Part shown: positions 16,986 to 26,023 of the stretch, in pieces
Layout: every line of letters begins with the position of its first letter
Position numbering within the stretch: the first letter of the stretch is position 1
Translations under genes and position numbers: made by a program
The notes under the pieces: generated by a model
Seen by the model: the letters and a program-made list of their open reading frames with translations, nothing else
Told to the model about the DNA's origin: nothing
The model's database searches: none
Source: Marinospirillum sp035271045
GTDB lineage: Bacteria; Pseudomonadota; Gammaproteobacteria; Pseudomonadales; Halomonadaceae
NCBI RefSeq assembly: GCF_035271045.1
Contig: NZ_DATESC010000019.1
Location: forward strand, 1 to 45,430
Length of the DNA stretch: 45,430 nucleotides
Direction of reading: 5' to 3'

Positions 16986-17225
16986 ATGCTAAAAGCCTAT
17001 AAGTACCGCCTTTATCCAAACCATGAACAGCGAGTGTTGATTGAAAAACACTTTATACGCCAACAGGCGTTAGCTGATCTAGCAGGGCTTGCTAGTGTAT
17101 AAAGCGTTCCGCTAGACCAACACTCATCAGCGTGAGTGTTGGTCTAGCGAAAGGTGGCAGCTCTAAGCTGTTATGGGTCGCAAAGATTCCCCCATCAAAG
17201 CCTAAATGCTTGATGGCGGGAGTAA
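16986..17225 (+). pseudogene. Collapsed IS200/IS605 tnpB: N-terminus joined to 3' end
   Basis: The frame from ATG 16986 reads MLKAYKYRLYPNHEQRVLIEKHF, a textbook TnpB N-terminus. It then switches to unrelated sequence (IRQQALADLAGLASV) that looks like the C-terminal tail region and stops at 17100. A 17-bp perfect hairpin (17110-17149) and a second hairpin (about 17191-17217) follow, as at element right ends. About 1 kb of the gene body is missing. The family differs from both edge elements. Confidence 0.7.
17110..17149. repeat. Perfect 17-bp inverted repeat, 6-nt loop
   Basis: CGCTAGACCAACACTCA (17110-17126), loop TCAGCG, then the exact reverse complement (17133-17149). It has no T-run, so it is not a standard terminator. 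It lies in the 3' part of the tnpB relic and may be a structural element of that IS (right end or guide-RNA scaffold). Confidence 0.8.
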
Positions 17226-17242
17226 GTTAAGCGAATAGTTAC

Positions 17243-17572
17243 TTAAAGGTAATGTGCTGTATCAGCTTCTAAGAGATTTAGATTCGTCATGCGAATCCTT
17301 AACGAGTTTAAATCTGAATTCAGTTTAAGATTATTTTCAAAAGATGCTTCTAGTAAGCTGCTAAAGTCAGTATTGACTAGGTATTCTCTTGCTTTGCTGT
17401 AGTTTTTATTGTTTAAGGCATTAACTATATTTTCTAAGGTGCTGATATGTTCTGTATGAAGATTGCCAATACTTCTTAATCCTTTGTTAATGTCTGTCAA
17501 TAGCGCTATGTATTTATCATTAAAAGTACGAAAACTTTCTTCTATGCGTTGGTTATTAGCGAACTCTGTCAT
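17243..17572 (-). CDS. Hypothetical helical protein (109 aa)
   Basis: I do not recognise this protein. It is soluble, predicted mostly alpha-helical, Asn/Leu-rich, with no signal peptide, no cysteines and no histidine in a phosphotransfer-like context. It lies 85 bp downstream of the histidine kinase gene on the same strand, so it may be co-transcribed and have an accessory role; that is inference. The A/T-rich codon use is like that of the kinase gene. Confidence 0.55.
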   Translation of the reverse strand: MTEFANNQRIEESFRTFNDKYIALLTDINKGLRSIGNLHTEHISTLENIVNALNNKNYSKAREYLVNTDFSSLLEASFENNLKLNSDLNSLRIRMTNLNLLEADTAHYL

Positions 17573-17657
17573 GCTGTGATACCTCTATTTTTTGATTTTA
17601 TTTTTTATTCACACCTTGATACTAACAGTCCAGAAAAAGTAAGCAACCTAGATGACT

Positions 17658-19052
17658 TTAGACTTTCGTCGAGATTTTGGCGGTTTGTATAGGGAGTGTG
17701 AAATAAAAACAGCTACCTTCGCTTAAAATGCTGCTGAACCCAATCTTTCCACCCATTTGCTCAACAATACGTTTAGAAATGGCTAAGCCTAAGCCTGTTC
17801 CACCATAGCGCCTAGAAATACTGGCATCGGCTTGAGTAAATAGCCCAAACATTTTTTGTTGAACGGTTTCATCAATACCTACCCCTGTATCTTCTATTTC
17901 AAAAAATAGCTGGTCAAATGTTAAGCTTACCCTAAGTTCAACTTTGCCTTGTTCAGTAAATTTGATGGCATTGCCCACTAAATTAAGCAGTATTTGGCGC
18001 AAACGCCCAGCGTCGGTATGATAGAAAGTGTGCACTTCTGGTGCTATTTTTAAGCTAAGTGTAATGGTTTTATAATTGAGTCCTGCTGCAAAAAAATCAA
18101 TCACTTCTTTTAATAAAGGCGCTAACTCAACATTTTTATACTCCAATACTAAACGGCCTGCTTCTAACTTAGAAATGTCCATTAACTCATTTAATAGTTT
18201 CATTAAAGCCGTAGCACTTTTGTTAATGGCCTGAGTGTATTTGTGCTGCTCTTCATTTAATGACGTTTCAAATAATAACTCACTCATGCCTAATACGCCG
18301 TTCATGGGCGTACGAATTTCATGGCTCATGGTTGCTAAAAACTCTGATTTAGCTCGGTTAGCCGCTTCCGATTCTGTAACTGCTACTTCAAGTTCTGTTG
18401 CCATTAGTTGGGCTTGCTGCTCTGCACGACGAAATTCAAACATCTTCTTGATTAATAAATAAATAATCAAATTTATTATTGCTGTTAGAAGAACAAGTAA
18501 TATTATTAAATAACTGTAAAGTTTTCTTAGGTTCTGACGTTTTTCTGTGTTTGTTTGGCTGTTCATGCCTTTTAGTATTGTTACTAGCTCTTCATTAATT
18601 CGCTTTAATTCTTGTGATAATTGCAGTAGTTTTGTTAAATTTTTAGTCATTAAAGGGTTGTTTAAAGTAAACTGGTCGTCCATTAATTCAATAATTTTAA
18701 ATGCTTTTAAACTTAAATTCTGAGTGCGTTTTTTTGAAATTAATAATTGATTATATTGACCATTGCTTAGCAATGTAACTCGACTGTAAAGAATTTCGAA
18801 TCTTAGTTCAATTTCTTGCCAAAGCTTTAAATTTGGTTGGAATTGATAATAATAAAAAAGAGCATTAAGTTTAAGGTTTTCACGCTCTAATTGATATGCC
18901 GCCCATAATGTATCATCACGTTCGGCCGTTTTAATTTCTTGTTCACGATTTTGTAAGGTGAACAGTAATGTGATGACTGCCATCAAAAAAATAATGGCCA
19001 GTAAAGGCAATAACCAAAATTTTATTTTGTTATAAAAATTGTTATTATTCAT
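17658..19052 (-). CDS. Membrane sensor histidine kinase
   Basis: The protein (464 aa) has TM1 (about 13-33), a helical periplasmic region (about 35-180), TM2 (about 181-203), a coiled-coil linker, a HisKA domain with phospho-acceptor His244 in FLATMSHEIRTPMNGVLG, and an HATPase domain. The HATPase shows the N box (LNLVGNAIKF), the G1 box (EDTGVGI) and FTQADASISRRYGGTGLGL. The catalytic core is of the type usually found in hybrid kinases, but the protein ends after the ATPase with no receiver domain. No response regulator gene is adjacent. It starts 11 bp after the molybdopterin-fold protein gene. Confidence 0.93.
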   Translation of the reverse strand: MNNNNFYNKIKFWLLPLLAIIFLMAVITLLFTLQNREQEIKTAERDDTLWAAYQLERENLKLNALFYYYQFQPNLKLWQEIELRFEILYSRVTLLSNGQYNQLLISKKRTQNLSLKAFKIIELMDDQFTLNNPLMTKNLTKLLQLSQELKRINEELVTILKGMNSQTNTEKRQNLRKLYSYLIILLVLLTAIINLIIYLLIKKMFEFRRAEQQAQLMATELEVAVTESEAANRAKSEFLATMSHEIRTPMNGVLGMSELLFETSLNEEQHKYTQAINKSATALMKLLNELMDISKLEAGRLVLEYKNVELAPLLKEVIDFFAAGLNYKTITLSLKIAPEVHTFYHTDAGRLRQILLNLVGNAIKFTEQGKVELRVSLTFDQLFFEIEDTGVGIDETVQQKMFGLFTQADASISRRYGGTGLGLAISKRIVEQMGGKIGFSSILSEGSCFYFTLPIQTAKISTKV

Positions 19053-19063
19053 TGTTGTTAATT

Positions 19064-19576
19064 TTAATAAAATTCAATGGTTTTAACCTGCCAGACAGAG
19101 CGGTTATAGTGCATTTCAGTATTTAGATGAGGGTGCTGGTCAAAAGGGTAGATGGTAAAAATAGGACCACGGTCACGAATACGTTGATATTGTCCATTTT
19201 TTTTGAGCGCAAAAATGACATCGTATTCTATAAAGTCACTGATTGGTATTTCAGCAATAAAGCCGTTAATTGAGCTGATTTTCATGCGAGTCGCTTCTTC
19301 AGCACCGACTGCTTTAATCAATGCACGACCTAAAGGGCCATAATAACGATTGTTGCCTTCAAACCATGGGTTATGCGTAGTCACCTCAATTTGTTCTAGT
19401 GATTCAAGTAGGTGCCGATCAAATTCTGCACGTCCTGCTTGATTCGTGTGTTTAATTTCCCCTGTGACGGTCAAAATAATTTTACCTTCTGCGACGGGTA
19501 GTTCAGCCATGACTTGACTAGAAAATAATACAACACCTAGCAGTAGGTTGGTTAGGTAAAACAATGGGTGTAACAC
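19064..19576 (-). CDS. Secreted molybdopterin-dependent-oxidoreductase-like protein
   Basis: The 170-aa protein has a signal peptide ending near VMA (residue 24). The mature part has the sulfite-oxidase-type fold pattern: LTVTGEIKHTN, FDRHLLESLEQIEVTTHNPW, YGPLGRALIKAVGA, IPISDFIEYDVIFALKKNG and RDRGPIFTIYPFD. The catalytic Cys that ligates molybdenum in real enzymes is not evident, so a binding rather than catalytic role is likely. It sits 11 bp upstream of a histidine kinase with a periplasmic domain, which suggests it is a periplasmic input partner of that kinase (inference). Confidence 0.75.
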   Translation of the reverse strand: MLHPLFYLTNLLLGVVLFSSQVMAELPVAEGKIILTVTGEIKHTNQAGRAEFDRHLLESLEQIEVTTHNPWFEGNNRYYGPLGRALIKAVGAEEATRMKISSINGFIAEIPISDFIEYDVIFALKKNGQYQRIRDRGPIFTIYPFDQHPHLNTEMHYNRSVWQVKTIEFY

Positions 19577-19598
19577 CGACGCCTCCTAGGTCAATAAA

Positions 19599-19642
19599 CA
19601 TAATAACAGCCAAGCCACAAGTAGCGCTTGGTTGTTATTATG
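19599..19642. repeat. Long inverted repeat between the copper-receptor gene and the molybdopterin-fold protein gene
   Basis: CATAATAACAGCCAAGC (19599-19615) pairs with GCTTGGTTGTTATTATG (19626-19642) over 17 positions with one G-T wobble and a 10-nt loop. A second small dyad (ATGCATTA, 19652-19659, with TAATGCAT, 19664-19671) is next to it. For the leftward transcripts there is no T-run after the stem, so it may be an mRNA-stabilising or processing hairpin rather than a clean terminator. Confidence 0.6.
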
Positions 19643-19675
19643 CCGTTAATAATGCATTAATAATAATGCATCAAT

Positions 19676-21712
19676 TTAGAAGCGATAGTTACCACTAATC
19701 CAAATGCTGCGTCCAGGTTCTGTTAGCGTGCCGACTAATGCGTTATCCCCTGTGTTGATTGGGTCTGAACCTGCTGCATTGCGGTTTAAGAAATTAGCGT
19801 AGTTTTTATCAAACAGATTGTTGATGCCTGTGGAAATTTCAAGCACTTCAATGGGCTTCCACGCTAGATTTAGATCAATCAAACCATAGCCACTGGTGGC
19901 TTTTTCGTTAGCATCGGCGTTTAAGCGGTCAGCTTTATCGGCAAAGCGAAAGGTTGCCGCAACTTCCCAGTTAGCGTTAATCCAATGCTGTGAAACTTGA
20001 CCTTGATAAGGCGTAATTTGTGCTAAGGTTTCGCTATCGCTACGGTTATCACCACGAAGCAAGTTTAGCTGTCCACGTGTTTCCCAGTTTTTGGCATAGC
20101 GAATGGTGCTTTCTAGTTCAATACCATACAGCGCTGCTTTTATATTGCGGTAAGTCGATTTGCCAGCGGTGTTGCTGCGGTAAATGTAGTCAGTGACTTG
20201 ATTGCTAAACACAACTGCTGAATAGTCTAGGCTGGCGCTTTTTCCCAGTATACCTAAGTCTATTTGATGGCTGGTTTCTGGTTTTAAATCAGGATTACCC
20301 ACCCAGTTACCGCGCGCCATGTACATTTCGGTTGCATCGCCCATGCGCTGGCTGCGGCTTAGACTTACAAAAGCACGCTGCCATTCACCTAGGTCTTGTT
20401 CAAAACGCATAAATGCACCCGTTAACCATTTGTCTCTGCCTACATCGCCACTTATACCATAGGTGCTTTGGTAAAACGAAGCAGGTACAGCGCCATTGGT
20501 TGGTTTGCTATTAGCTAAATCGGCTTTTGCTTCAAAATAATCCACCCTGATGCCAGTTGAAACGCGACGGCTAACCCCTAGAAGGTGTTCCACTTCTGCA
20601 AAAGCACCTACCTGCCTTTGGGTCACATCGGGCCACATAAAAGCCATTTGTTTAGGTGAGGCATTAGGCGAGCTAATCATGGTTGCTGAACGTTGGTTTT
20701 CTAATAGGTTAATACCACCAGTAAACTGATTTAGGCCAAGTTGATACTCAGCCATTAAGCGTCCTGTTAATGTGTCTGAAGTGGTCGGTACAGCCATTTG
20801 CATCATGGCTTTGGGGCGTAAAGAAAAATTATCCATGACATGATCGACTTGGCTGTAATTCAAGTTGCCGGTTAGGGTTAGCAGTGGCGTTGCATCATAA
20901 CGACCTCGTAAACCATAGGTTTTGTTATTACTGATAGGTGAGTCCATACCCGCACCTGCAAACTTAACATCACGTTCACGGGTTTCTTCATAACTGACTT
21001 CAAGCCAGCTAGCAGCGTTGGGTGTCCAACCTAAAGCACCGCCACCTTGGGTGGTTTCATAGCCACTCCAAATTTTACGCCCTGCGCCATCTTCGTAGTT
21101 ACGGGCTTTGCTGTATTCGCCAAAAGCGCGCACATAACCTTTTTTGCCACCAGCTAAGGCATTTCCCCAGCCTTTACCTGCATTGCTGTTGCTATTAAAA
21201 CTGCTGCCTAGCTGCCCACTAATGGTTGGTTTGTCGGCTGAAAAATCGGGTTGTAGGCGTTCAAAAACCACGGTCCCACCACTACCGCCAGCGCCATGAC
21301 GCAGTGTTGTCACGCCTTTACTAAGAGTAACTAAGTCATAAGAATTCAGTGCTGCATAGGCGGTGGGTGGATCCATGCGATTAGGGCAGCCACCAAAAAC
21401 ATAAGCACCATCTAACAAGATATTTAAACGGTTTTGTCCCAAACCACGAATGATTGGATCTAAGCCATGACCACCCATGCGATTGGTTGCAATGCCATTT
21501 TTTTGTGTCAGCCATTCGCCGGTATCAGCTGTCATGCGTTGTGAGGTTGAGGGTTTAAGTTCAGTGGTTAGGCTGTTAGTTGGTTGGCCGGTTACGACTA
21601 AAGGTGGGAGGTCGTTGGCCTGTACGGTTGTAGTAAAAAAAATACTACCTGAAGACAAAAGCGCAGCAACAGCCAACGCCAAGGGGCGGGCTGTAAAAGA
21701 TGGATTGTGCAT
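19676..21712 (-). CDS. TonB-dependent copper receptor, OprC/NosA type
   Basis: The protein (678 aa) has a signal peptide (to about residue 32), a plug domain (about 50-160) and a 22-strand barrel ending in the aromatic C-terminus (SIWISGNYRF). The plug carries GGCPNRMDPPTAY, the OprC/NosA copper signature; Cys109 and Met113 occupy the Cys-x3-Met spacing used for copper binding in OprC. It imports or captures copper at the outer membrane, energised by TonB. Next upstream on the same strand, 226 bp away, is a DUF2946 protein of the kind often linked to copper genes. Confidence 0.9.
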   Translation of the reverse strand: MHNPSFTARPLALAVAALLSSGSIFFTTTVQANDLPPLVVTGQPTNSLTTELKPSTSQRMTADTGEWLTQKNGIATNRMGGHGLDPIIRGLGQNRLNILLDGAYVFGGCPNRMDPPTAYAALNSYDLVTLSKGVTTLRHGAGGSGGTVVFERLQPDFSADKPTISGQLGSSFNSNSNAGKGWGNALAGGKKGYVRAFGEYSKARNYEDGAGRKIWSGYETTQGGGALGWTPNAASWLEVSYEETRERDVKFAGAGMDSPISNNKTYGLRGRYDATPLLTLTGNLNYSQVDHVMDNFSLRPKAMMQMAVPTTSDTLTGRLMAEYQLGLNQFTGGINLLENQRSATMISSPNASPKQMAFMWPDVTQRQVGAFAEVEHLLGVSRRVSTGIRVDYFEAKADLANSKPTNGAVPASFYQSTYGISGDVGRDKWLTGAFMRFEQDLGEWQRAFVSLSRSQRMGDATEMYMARGNWVGNPDLKPETSHQIDLGILGKSASLDYSAVVFSNQVTDYIYRSNTAGKSTYRNIKAALYGIELESTIRYAKNWETRGQLNLLRGDNRSDSETLAQITPYQGQVSQHWINANWEVAATFRFADKADRLNADANEKATSGYGLIDLNLAWKPIEVLEISTGINNLFDKNYANFLNRNAAGSDPINTGDNALVGTLTEPGRSIWISGNYRF

Positions 21713-21938
21713 AATTTTTTTCCTAAAATCTGAATGAAAGCATTTAAGTAATAAATAACAAGTAAGTATTCAGTTTTAGGGTTTATTGTTTAACGTGAGG
21801 CGGCTGACATGAGCAATGGGAACTCCCGCTTCATATTAAGCAACAAACCCGAGTCAAAGTGAACTTAGTCGCAATAGCAAAAACAGCAAGATGTGAGCGC
21901 ATACAACTGCTTAAAACTGTTGGAAACCAAGGTCTGAC

Positions 21939-22310
21939 TCAGGCTAAAGGTGGTGCTCTTGAAGGGGGCGGTAAGCTTACAAAGATGGGTTGAGTGTTGG
22001 ATAATTTAAAAGGTAAGGCGTTTGACCGGGCGGGGCAAATAGGCAAAGCAATAAAGGGGATTTCAGCAAGAGTAACAGCAGAAGTGGCAACGCATTGCGG
22101 GCAGTGAGAAGAAGGCTGCTGTGATTGAATCTGTTCGCCATCGGCATTAATTAAAATGCGTTGTGGTGCGCCTTGCCAAGAACAAACTTCAATGTAGCCA
22201 TCGGCGTGAACAACAATGGGCGGTACTGAAAAAGGCGTAAGCACTCGATTGACCATAATAGCCAAGGCAAGTAACAACAGCCAAGTATTCAGATTACGGC
22301 TTAGTTTCAC
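21939..22310 (-). CDS. DUF2946 family protein, probably copper-associated
   Basis: The protein (123 aa) has an N-terminal membrane helix (about 9-24), a short extracytoplasmic domain with CSW and a HCPQC cysteine pair, and the family-typical C-terminal SLPPPSRAPP tail. DUF2946 genes commonly neighbour TonB-dependent copper receptors; the molecular role is not established. The cysteine pair and His would suit metal binding. It is 226 bp upstream of the copper receptor gene; I see no further gene in that 226-bp gap. Confidence 0.75.
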   Translation of the reverse strand: MKLSRNLNTWLLLLALAIMVNRVLTPFSVPPIVVHADGYIEVCSWQGAPQRILINADGEQIQSQQPSSHCPQCVATSAVTLAEIPFIALPICPARSNALPFKLSNTQPIFVSLPPPSRAPPLA

Positions 22311-22430
22311 GTTTAAAGTGGTTCCTTTATTGACAGGCAGTTAATTTACCAGCTTTTGCTCTATTAGCAACTGCAGGGTATATACTAATTACATAAATTA
22401 TTGATTCATCTATTTTAAAGGTAGAAAATT

Positions 22431-23225
22431 TTGATTGGTCAACATTTATCGCACGATTATTTATTTCGTTTTGGCGGTATAGCTCGTCTTTATGGACAAG
22501 CTGCTTTGGTTAAGTTGGCTGCATCTAAAGTGGTTGTTATTGGCATTGGCGGTGTGGGTAGTTGGACAGCAGAAGCATTGATAAGAACGGGTGTGGGTGA
22601 AATTACGCTTTATGACTTAGATGATGTTTGTACGAGCAACATTAACCGCCAGCTTCATGCGTTAGATAGCACGGTCGGTCAATCAAAAGTAGAAGTAATG
22701 GCCAAGCGATTACTGCAAATTAATCCTGAAGCAAAAATTAATGTGCTGAGTCGTTTTATTACACTGAATAATCTTGCTCAAGAGTTAAATCAAGGTTTTG
22801 ATGTGGTTGTGGATGCAACGGATACAGTGCCTGTAAAAGCCGGCATTATTCATTGGTGTCGCCGTAACAAGGTTGGGTTAGTGGTTGTTGGTGGTGCAGG
22901 TGGGCAAGTTGATCCACGTTTAGTGACGACTCAAGATTTAGCCCGTACGACACAAGACCCGCTGTTGGCAAAAGTGCGTAGCTTGTTGCGCCGTGATTAT
23001 GGTTTTACTCGTGATCTAAAAAAACGCTTTAATGTGGACTGTGTATTTTCTACCGAGCAACTGGTCTACCCGCAGGCCGATGGTAGTGTTGCTTGCCATA
23101 AACCCCAAGCAGGTGAAGCGCTTAAATTAGATTGTGCGAGTGGTTTTGGCTCGGCTAGTTTTGTTACTGGTACTTTTGGTTTTGTTGCAGCGCAGCGTGT
23201 GATTGAACGTATTGTAAAATGTTGA
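22431..23225 (+). CDS. tcdA: tRNA threonylcarbamoyladenosine dehydratase
   Basis: TcdA (CsdL) is an E1-like ATP-dependent enzyme that cyclises t6A37 of tRNA to ct6A. The 264-aa protein has the E1/ThiF nucleotide-binding motif GIGGVGSWTAEALIRTGVGEIT, the LDDVCTSNINRQLHAL motif and VDATDTVPVKAGIIHWCR. The start is taken as TTG 22431, since no ATG precedes the conserved N-terminal HLSHDYLFRFGG segment and AAAGGT lies a few bases upstream. Confidence 0.92.
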   Translation: MIGQHLSHDYLFRFGGIARLYGQAALVKLAASKVVVIGIGGVGSWTAEALIRTGVGEITLYDLDDVCTSNINRQLHALDSTVGQSKVEVMAKRLLQINPEAKINVLSRFITLNNLAQELNQGFDVVVDATDTVPVKAGIIHWCRRNKVGLVVVGGAGGQVDPRLVTTQDLARTTQDPLLAKVRSLLRRDYGFTRDLKKRFNVDCVFSTEQLVYPQADGSVACHKPQAGEALKLDCASGFGSASFVTGTFGFVAAQRVIERIVKC

Positions 23226-23347
23226 GATGCATCAGATTTAGTTGAGAAAAATGGCAATATAAACCAAAGTGGTAGCGACATAGCTTTTAAGTTAAAGCTA
23301 AATTAATACTAGCTAATAAAAATCTTAAAAAAGCAGGAGCAAGATTT

Positions 23348-24685
23348 ATGTCAAAAAAACACCTTCCTTTTGAAAGCGTTAGTCGAAGGGACCTTTTAAA
23401 ACTCGGCATGGGTGCCGGTGTGATTGGCCCGTTAGCTTTAACCGCTGGTAACGCTAAAGCGGTTAACACGAAAGCTCACGTTGTTATTGTGGGCGCTGGT
23501 GCTGGTGGGCTTTCTATGGCTAATCGTTTAACGAATAGTTTACAAGGCGCTAAAATCACCATTATTGATGCGCGTGAAAAACACTATTATCAACCGGGTT
23601 GGACACTAGTTGCTTCGGGTGTATGGAATAAAGAAAAAACCGAAACCCAAGTGGCTGACTGGTTACCTAACAGTGTGAACTGGGTTAAAGGCATGGTGGC
23701 TGAATATAATCCAGACAATAACCGTGTAGTGCTTGAAAGTGGTCAACTTGTTGACTATGACTACTTAATTGTAGCGGCGGGCTTGCAATTGCGTTATGAA
23801 CGCATTGAAGGCATGGATGTTAATTTAATTGGTCAAGGTAAAGGTATTGGCAGTGTTTATGCCAGTATGAATGCAGCAGCAGCCACCAATGATGAAATTA
23901 AACGCTGGATTAACCGTGGCAGCGGTACGGGTTTATTTACCTTAGCGCCTACGGCCATTAAGTGTGCTGGCGCACCGTTAAAAATGACATTTACCACTTT
24001 GTCCCGACTAGAAAATACTGGTGTGCGAAGTAATTTTAATGTTGAGTTTATGACCCCTTCTGGCAAGTTATTTAGCCAGCCACAGGTTAATGCGTTTGTG
24101 CGTCAGCGTTTTGAAGAGCAAAGTGTAAAGCGCAATGATTTTTATACCCTAAAAGCCATTGATGCCGATGCAAAAAAAGCCACTTTTGCCGTACGTGATT
24201 CAGCCGATATTGTGCGTGACTATGAGTTTATCCACGTTGTGCCACCCATGACAGCGCCTGATTCTTTAATGCAAAGTCCACTGGCTTTTAAGCAGGGCGA
24301 AAACTTTACTGGCTTTATGAAAGTTGACCGTGAAACCTTACAAAACCCCGATTACCCTAACGTCTGGGGTATTGGTGATGTCATGGGGATGGCGCTGAAT
24401 AAAACTGCTGCCAGTGTAAAAATGCAAGCGGCTGTTTTAGAACAGAACTTTTTAGCACATTTGCAAAATCTTCCGCTACCAGCTAAACACAATGGTTATA
24501 CTTCTTGCCCACTGATTACAGGTATTGGTAAAGCAATGCTAGTCGAGTTTGGTTGGGCTGATACTATGGCAATGATGCCTTCTTTCTCTTTTATTGATCC
24601 TATGGCTGAATCTTGGACTGTCTGGGTAATGAAAGATCGTATGCTGCGTCCCGCTTACTACGCCATGCTTGAAGGCAAGGTTTAA
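23348..24685 (+). CDS. sqr: Sulfide:quinone oxidoreductase (SQOR/type II-like), Tat-exported
   Basis: SQR oxidises sulfide and passes electrons to quinone. The 445-aa flavoprotein starts with a twin-arginine signal (SRRDLLKLGMGAGVIG, processing likely after AKA, residue 38). The FAD-binding VVIVGAGAGGLS follows (about 45-56). Cys206 in IKCAGAPLKM and Cys387 in YTSCPLITG match the two redox-active cysteines of mitochondrial-type SQR. A second FAD motif is NVWGIGD. It heads the sulfur block with persulfide dioxygenase and a SulP transporter downstream, fitting sulfide detoxification or energy use. The Tat signal places it on the periplasmic face. Confidence 0.9.
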   Translation: MSKKHLPFESVSRRDLLKLGMGAGVIGPLALTAGNAKAVNTKAHVVIVGAGAGGLSMANRLTNSLQGAKITIIDAREKHYYQPGWTLVASGVWNKEKTETQVADWLPNSVNWVKGMVAEYNPDNNRVVLESGQLVDYDYLIVAAGLQLRYERIEGMDVNLIGQGKGIGSVYASMNAAAATNDEIKRWINRGSGTGLFTLAPTAIKCAGAPLKMTFTTLSRLENTGVRSNFNVEFMTPSGKLFSQPQVNAFVRQRFEEQSVKRNDFYTLKAIDADAKKATFAVRDSADIVRDYEFIHVVPPMTAPDSLMQSPLAFKQGENFTGFMKVDRETLQNPDYPNVWGIGDVMGMALNKTAASVKMQAAVLEQNFLAHLQNLPLPAKHNGYTSCPLITGIGKAMLVEFGWADTMAMMPSFSFIDPMAESWTVWVMKDRMLRPAYYAMLEGKV

Positions 24686-24695
24686 GGAGAACTTG

Positions 24696-25031
24696 ATGAC
24701 TATTTCCGGTATTTTGACTGTTGTTTGGTATTCTACTTTACCTTGGTTGTGGCTAATTGGATTAATGGTCGTTATCTTTTTAGTACCGCAGTTCTTAGCG
24801 CGTATGAAAAGTTACACCTTTGCCAGTAAAGGCGGTATGGGTTCTAAATATGTACCCCCTTTAGTTTTTATTTTGGCCTTATTTTTAGTGCCTATGCAGA
24901 CTCAATCAAGCATTGCTTATGTGAATACTTGGGTTGATTGGATGAATCTTATTGGTGTTTCTATTGGTTTAAGTATTTATACTTGGTTGGTGTTTCACCC
25001 TATTTGTTATATGCGTAATAGCAAAAAATAA
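24696..25031 (+). CDS. Small membrane protein linked to sqr (111 aa)
   Basis: I choose ATG 24696, preceded by AAGGAG at 24684-24689; a longer frame would start inside sqr at 24669. The protein has three or four hydrophobic segments (about 9-33, 55-71, 84-104) and no recognisable motif. It lies 10 bp after the sqr stop, so it is co-transcribed. A role as a membrane anchor or quinone-site partner of SQR is possible but unproven. Confidence 0.7.
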   Translation: MTISGILTVVWYSTLPWLWLIGLMVVIFLVPQFLARMKSYTFASKGGMGSKYVPPLVFILALFLVPMQTQSSIAYVNTWVDWMNLIGVSIGLSIYTWLVFHPICYMRNSKK

Positions 25032-25056
25032 GCCTTTAGGGATTTAATTAATTATT

Positions 25057-25087
25057 AAGCCTTGTCTAAAAAACAAGGCTTTTTTTT
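25057..25087 (+). terminator. Rho-independent terminator after the sqr pair
   Basis: A 9-bp stem (AAGCCTTGT with ACAAGGCTT) with a 7-nt loop is followed by seven further T. It separates sqr and its small partner from the persulfide dioxygenase gene. Confidence 0.85.
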
Positions 25088-25133
25088 GGCTACCAATAAG
25101 TTAAACTTAGAAAAAATATATAAGGAATCTCTT

Positions 25134-26000
25134 ATGTTTAAGCCGCAGGTGAACGCTTTTTTTGAGCCAACCACCTTCACTTATAGTTATTTGGTGAGTA
25201 ATCCGCTGAGTAATCGCTGCGCCATTATTGATTCGGTGCTTGATTTTGATTTTGCTTCGGGTACGACCAACACTGCCAGCGCCGATTTAATCATTGCTAT
25301 GGTAGAAGCACAGGGTTTACAGGTTGACTGGATTTTAGAAACCCATGTTCATGCCGATCACCTTTCCGCTGCTCAGTATTTACAAGCCAAGCTTGGTGGT
25401 AAAATTGCCATAGGCGCAGCAATTAAAACCGTGCAGCAGGTGTTTGGTAAAGCTTTTAATGTTGGTGCAGAGTTTGCTGTGGATGGTAGCCAGTTCGATC
25501 AGCTTTTTAGTAACGGCGATACTTTTAAAATAGGTGTGATGGACGTTAAAGTTATGCATACCCCAGGCCACACACCGGCTTGCTTAACCTATGTCATGGG
25601 TGATGCTGCTTTTGTAGGTGACACTTTGTTTATGCCTGATTACGGTACGGCGCGTTGTGATTTTCCTGGTGGTGATGCAGCAACTTTATACCAATCTATT
25701 CAGACAATTTTTTCCTTGCCACCCAAAACACGTTTATTTATGTGCCATGACTACCTAGCGCCTGGGCGTGATGAATACTGCTATGAAACGACGGTTGCTG
25801 AACAGCAGTCTAATATTCACGTTGGAGCAGGGCGAAGTGAAGCAGATTTTGTGGCTTTACGGACACAACGTGATAGCACTTTAGCTATGCCGCGCCTTAT
25901 ATTACCTTCAGTGCAAGTGAATATGCGTGCGGGTCAGTTTCCGCCTGCTGAGGTAAATGGTGTAAGCTATTTGAAAATCCCTTTAAATCAGTTCAAATAA
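25134..26000 (+). CDS. Metallo-beta-lactamase-fold persulfide dioxygenase (ETHE1/Blh type)
   Basis: The enzyme oxidises glutathione persulfide, formed from SQR-derived sulfane sulfur, to sulfite. ATG 25134 follows AAGGAATCT; a longer frame starting within the terminator is ignored. The 288-aa protein has the metal-binding THVHADH motif (His71, His73, Asp75, His76), HTPGHTPACLTY, VGDTLFMPDYGTARCDFPGG and MCHDY, all typical of this dioxygenase branch. The DUF442 gene follows after 23 bp. In many bacteria these two functions are one fused protein. Confidence 0.9.
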   Translation: MFKPQVNAFFEPTTFTYSYLVSNPLSNRCAIIDSVLDFDFASGTTNTASADLIIAMVEAQGLQVDWILETHVHADHLSAAQYLQAKLGGKIAIGAAIKTVQQVFGKAFNVGAEFAVDGSQFDQLFSNGDTFKIGVMDVKVMHTPGHTPACLTYVMGDAAFVGDTLFMPDYGTARCDFPGGDAATLYQSIQTIFSLPPKTRLFMCHDYLAPGRDEYCYETTVAEQQSNIHVGAGRSEADFVALRTQRDSTLAMPRLILPSVQVNMRAGQFPPAEVNGVSYLKIPLNQFK

Positions 26001-26023
26001 ATCCGTTCAAATAGAGTGCAACA

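Noticed and set aside
25062..25133. Longer N-terminus for the persulfide dioxygenase
   Set aside because: It would start inside a Rho-independent terminator; ATG 25134 has a proper AAGGA and begins at the conserved MFKPQV segment.
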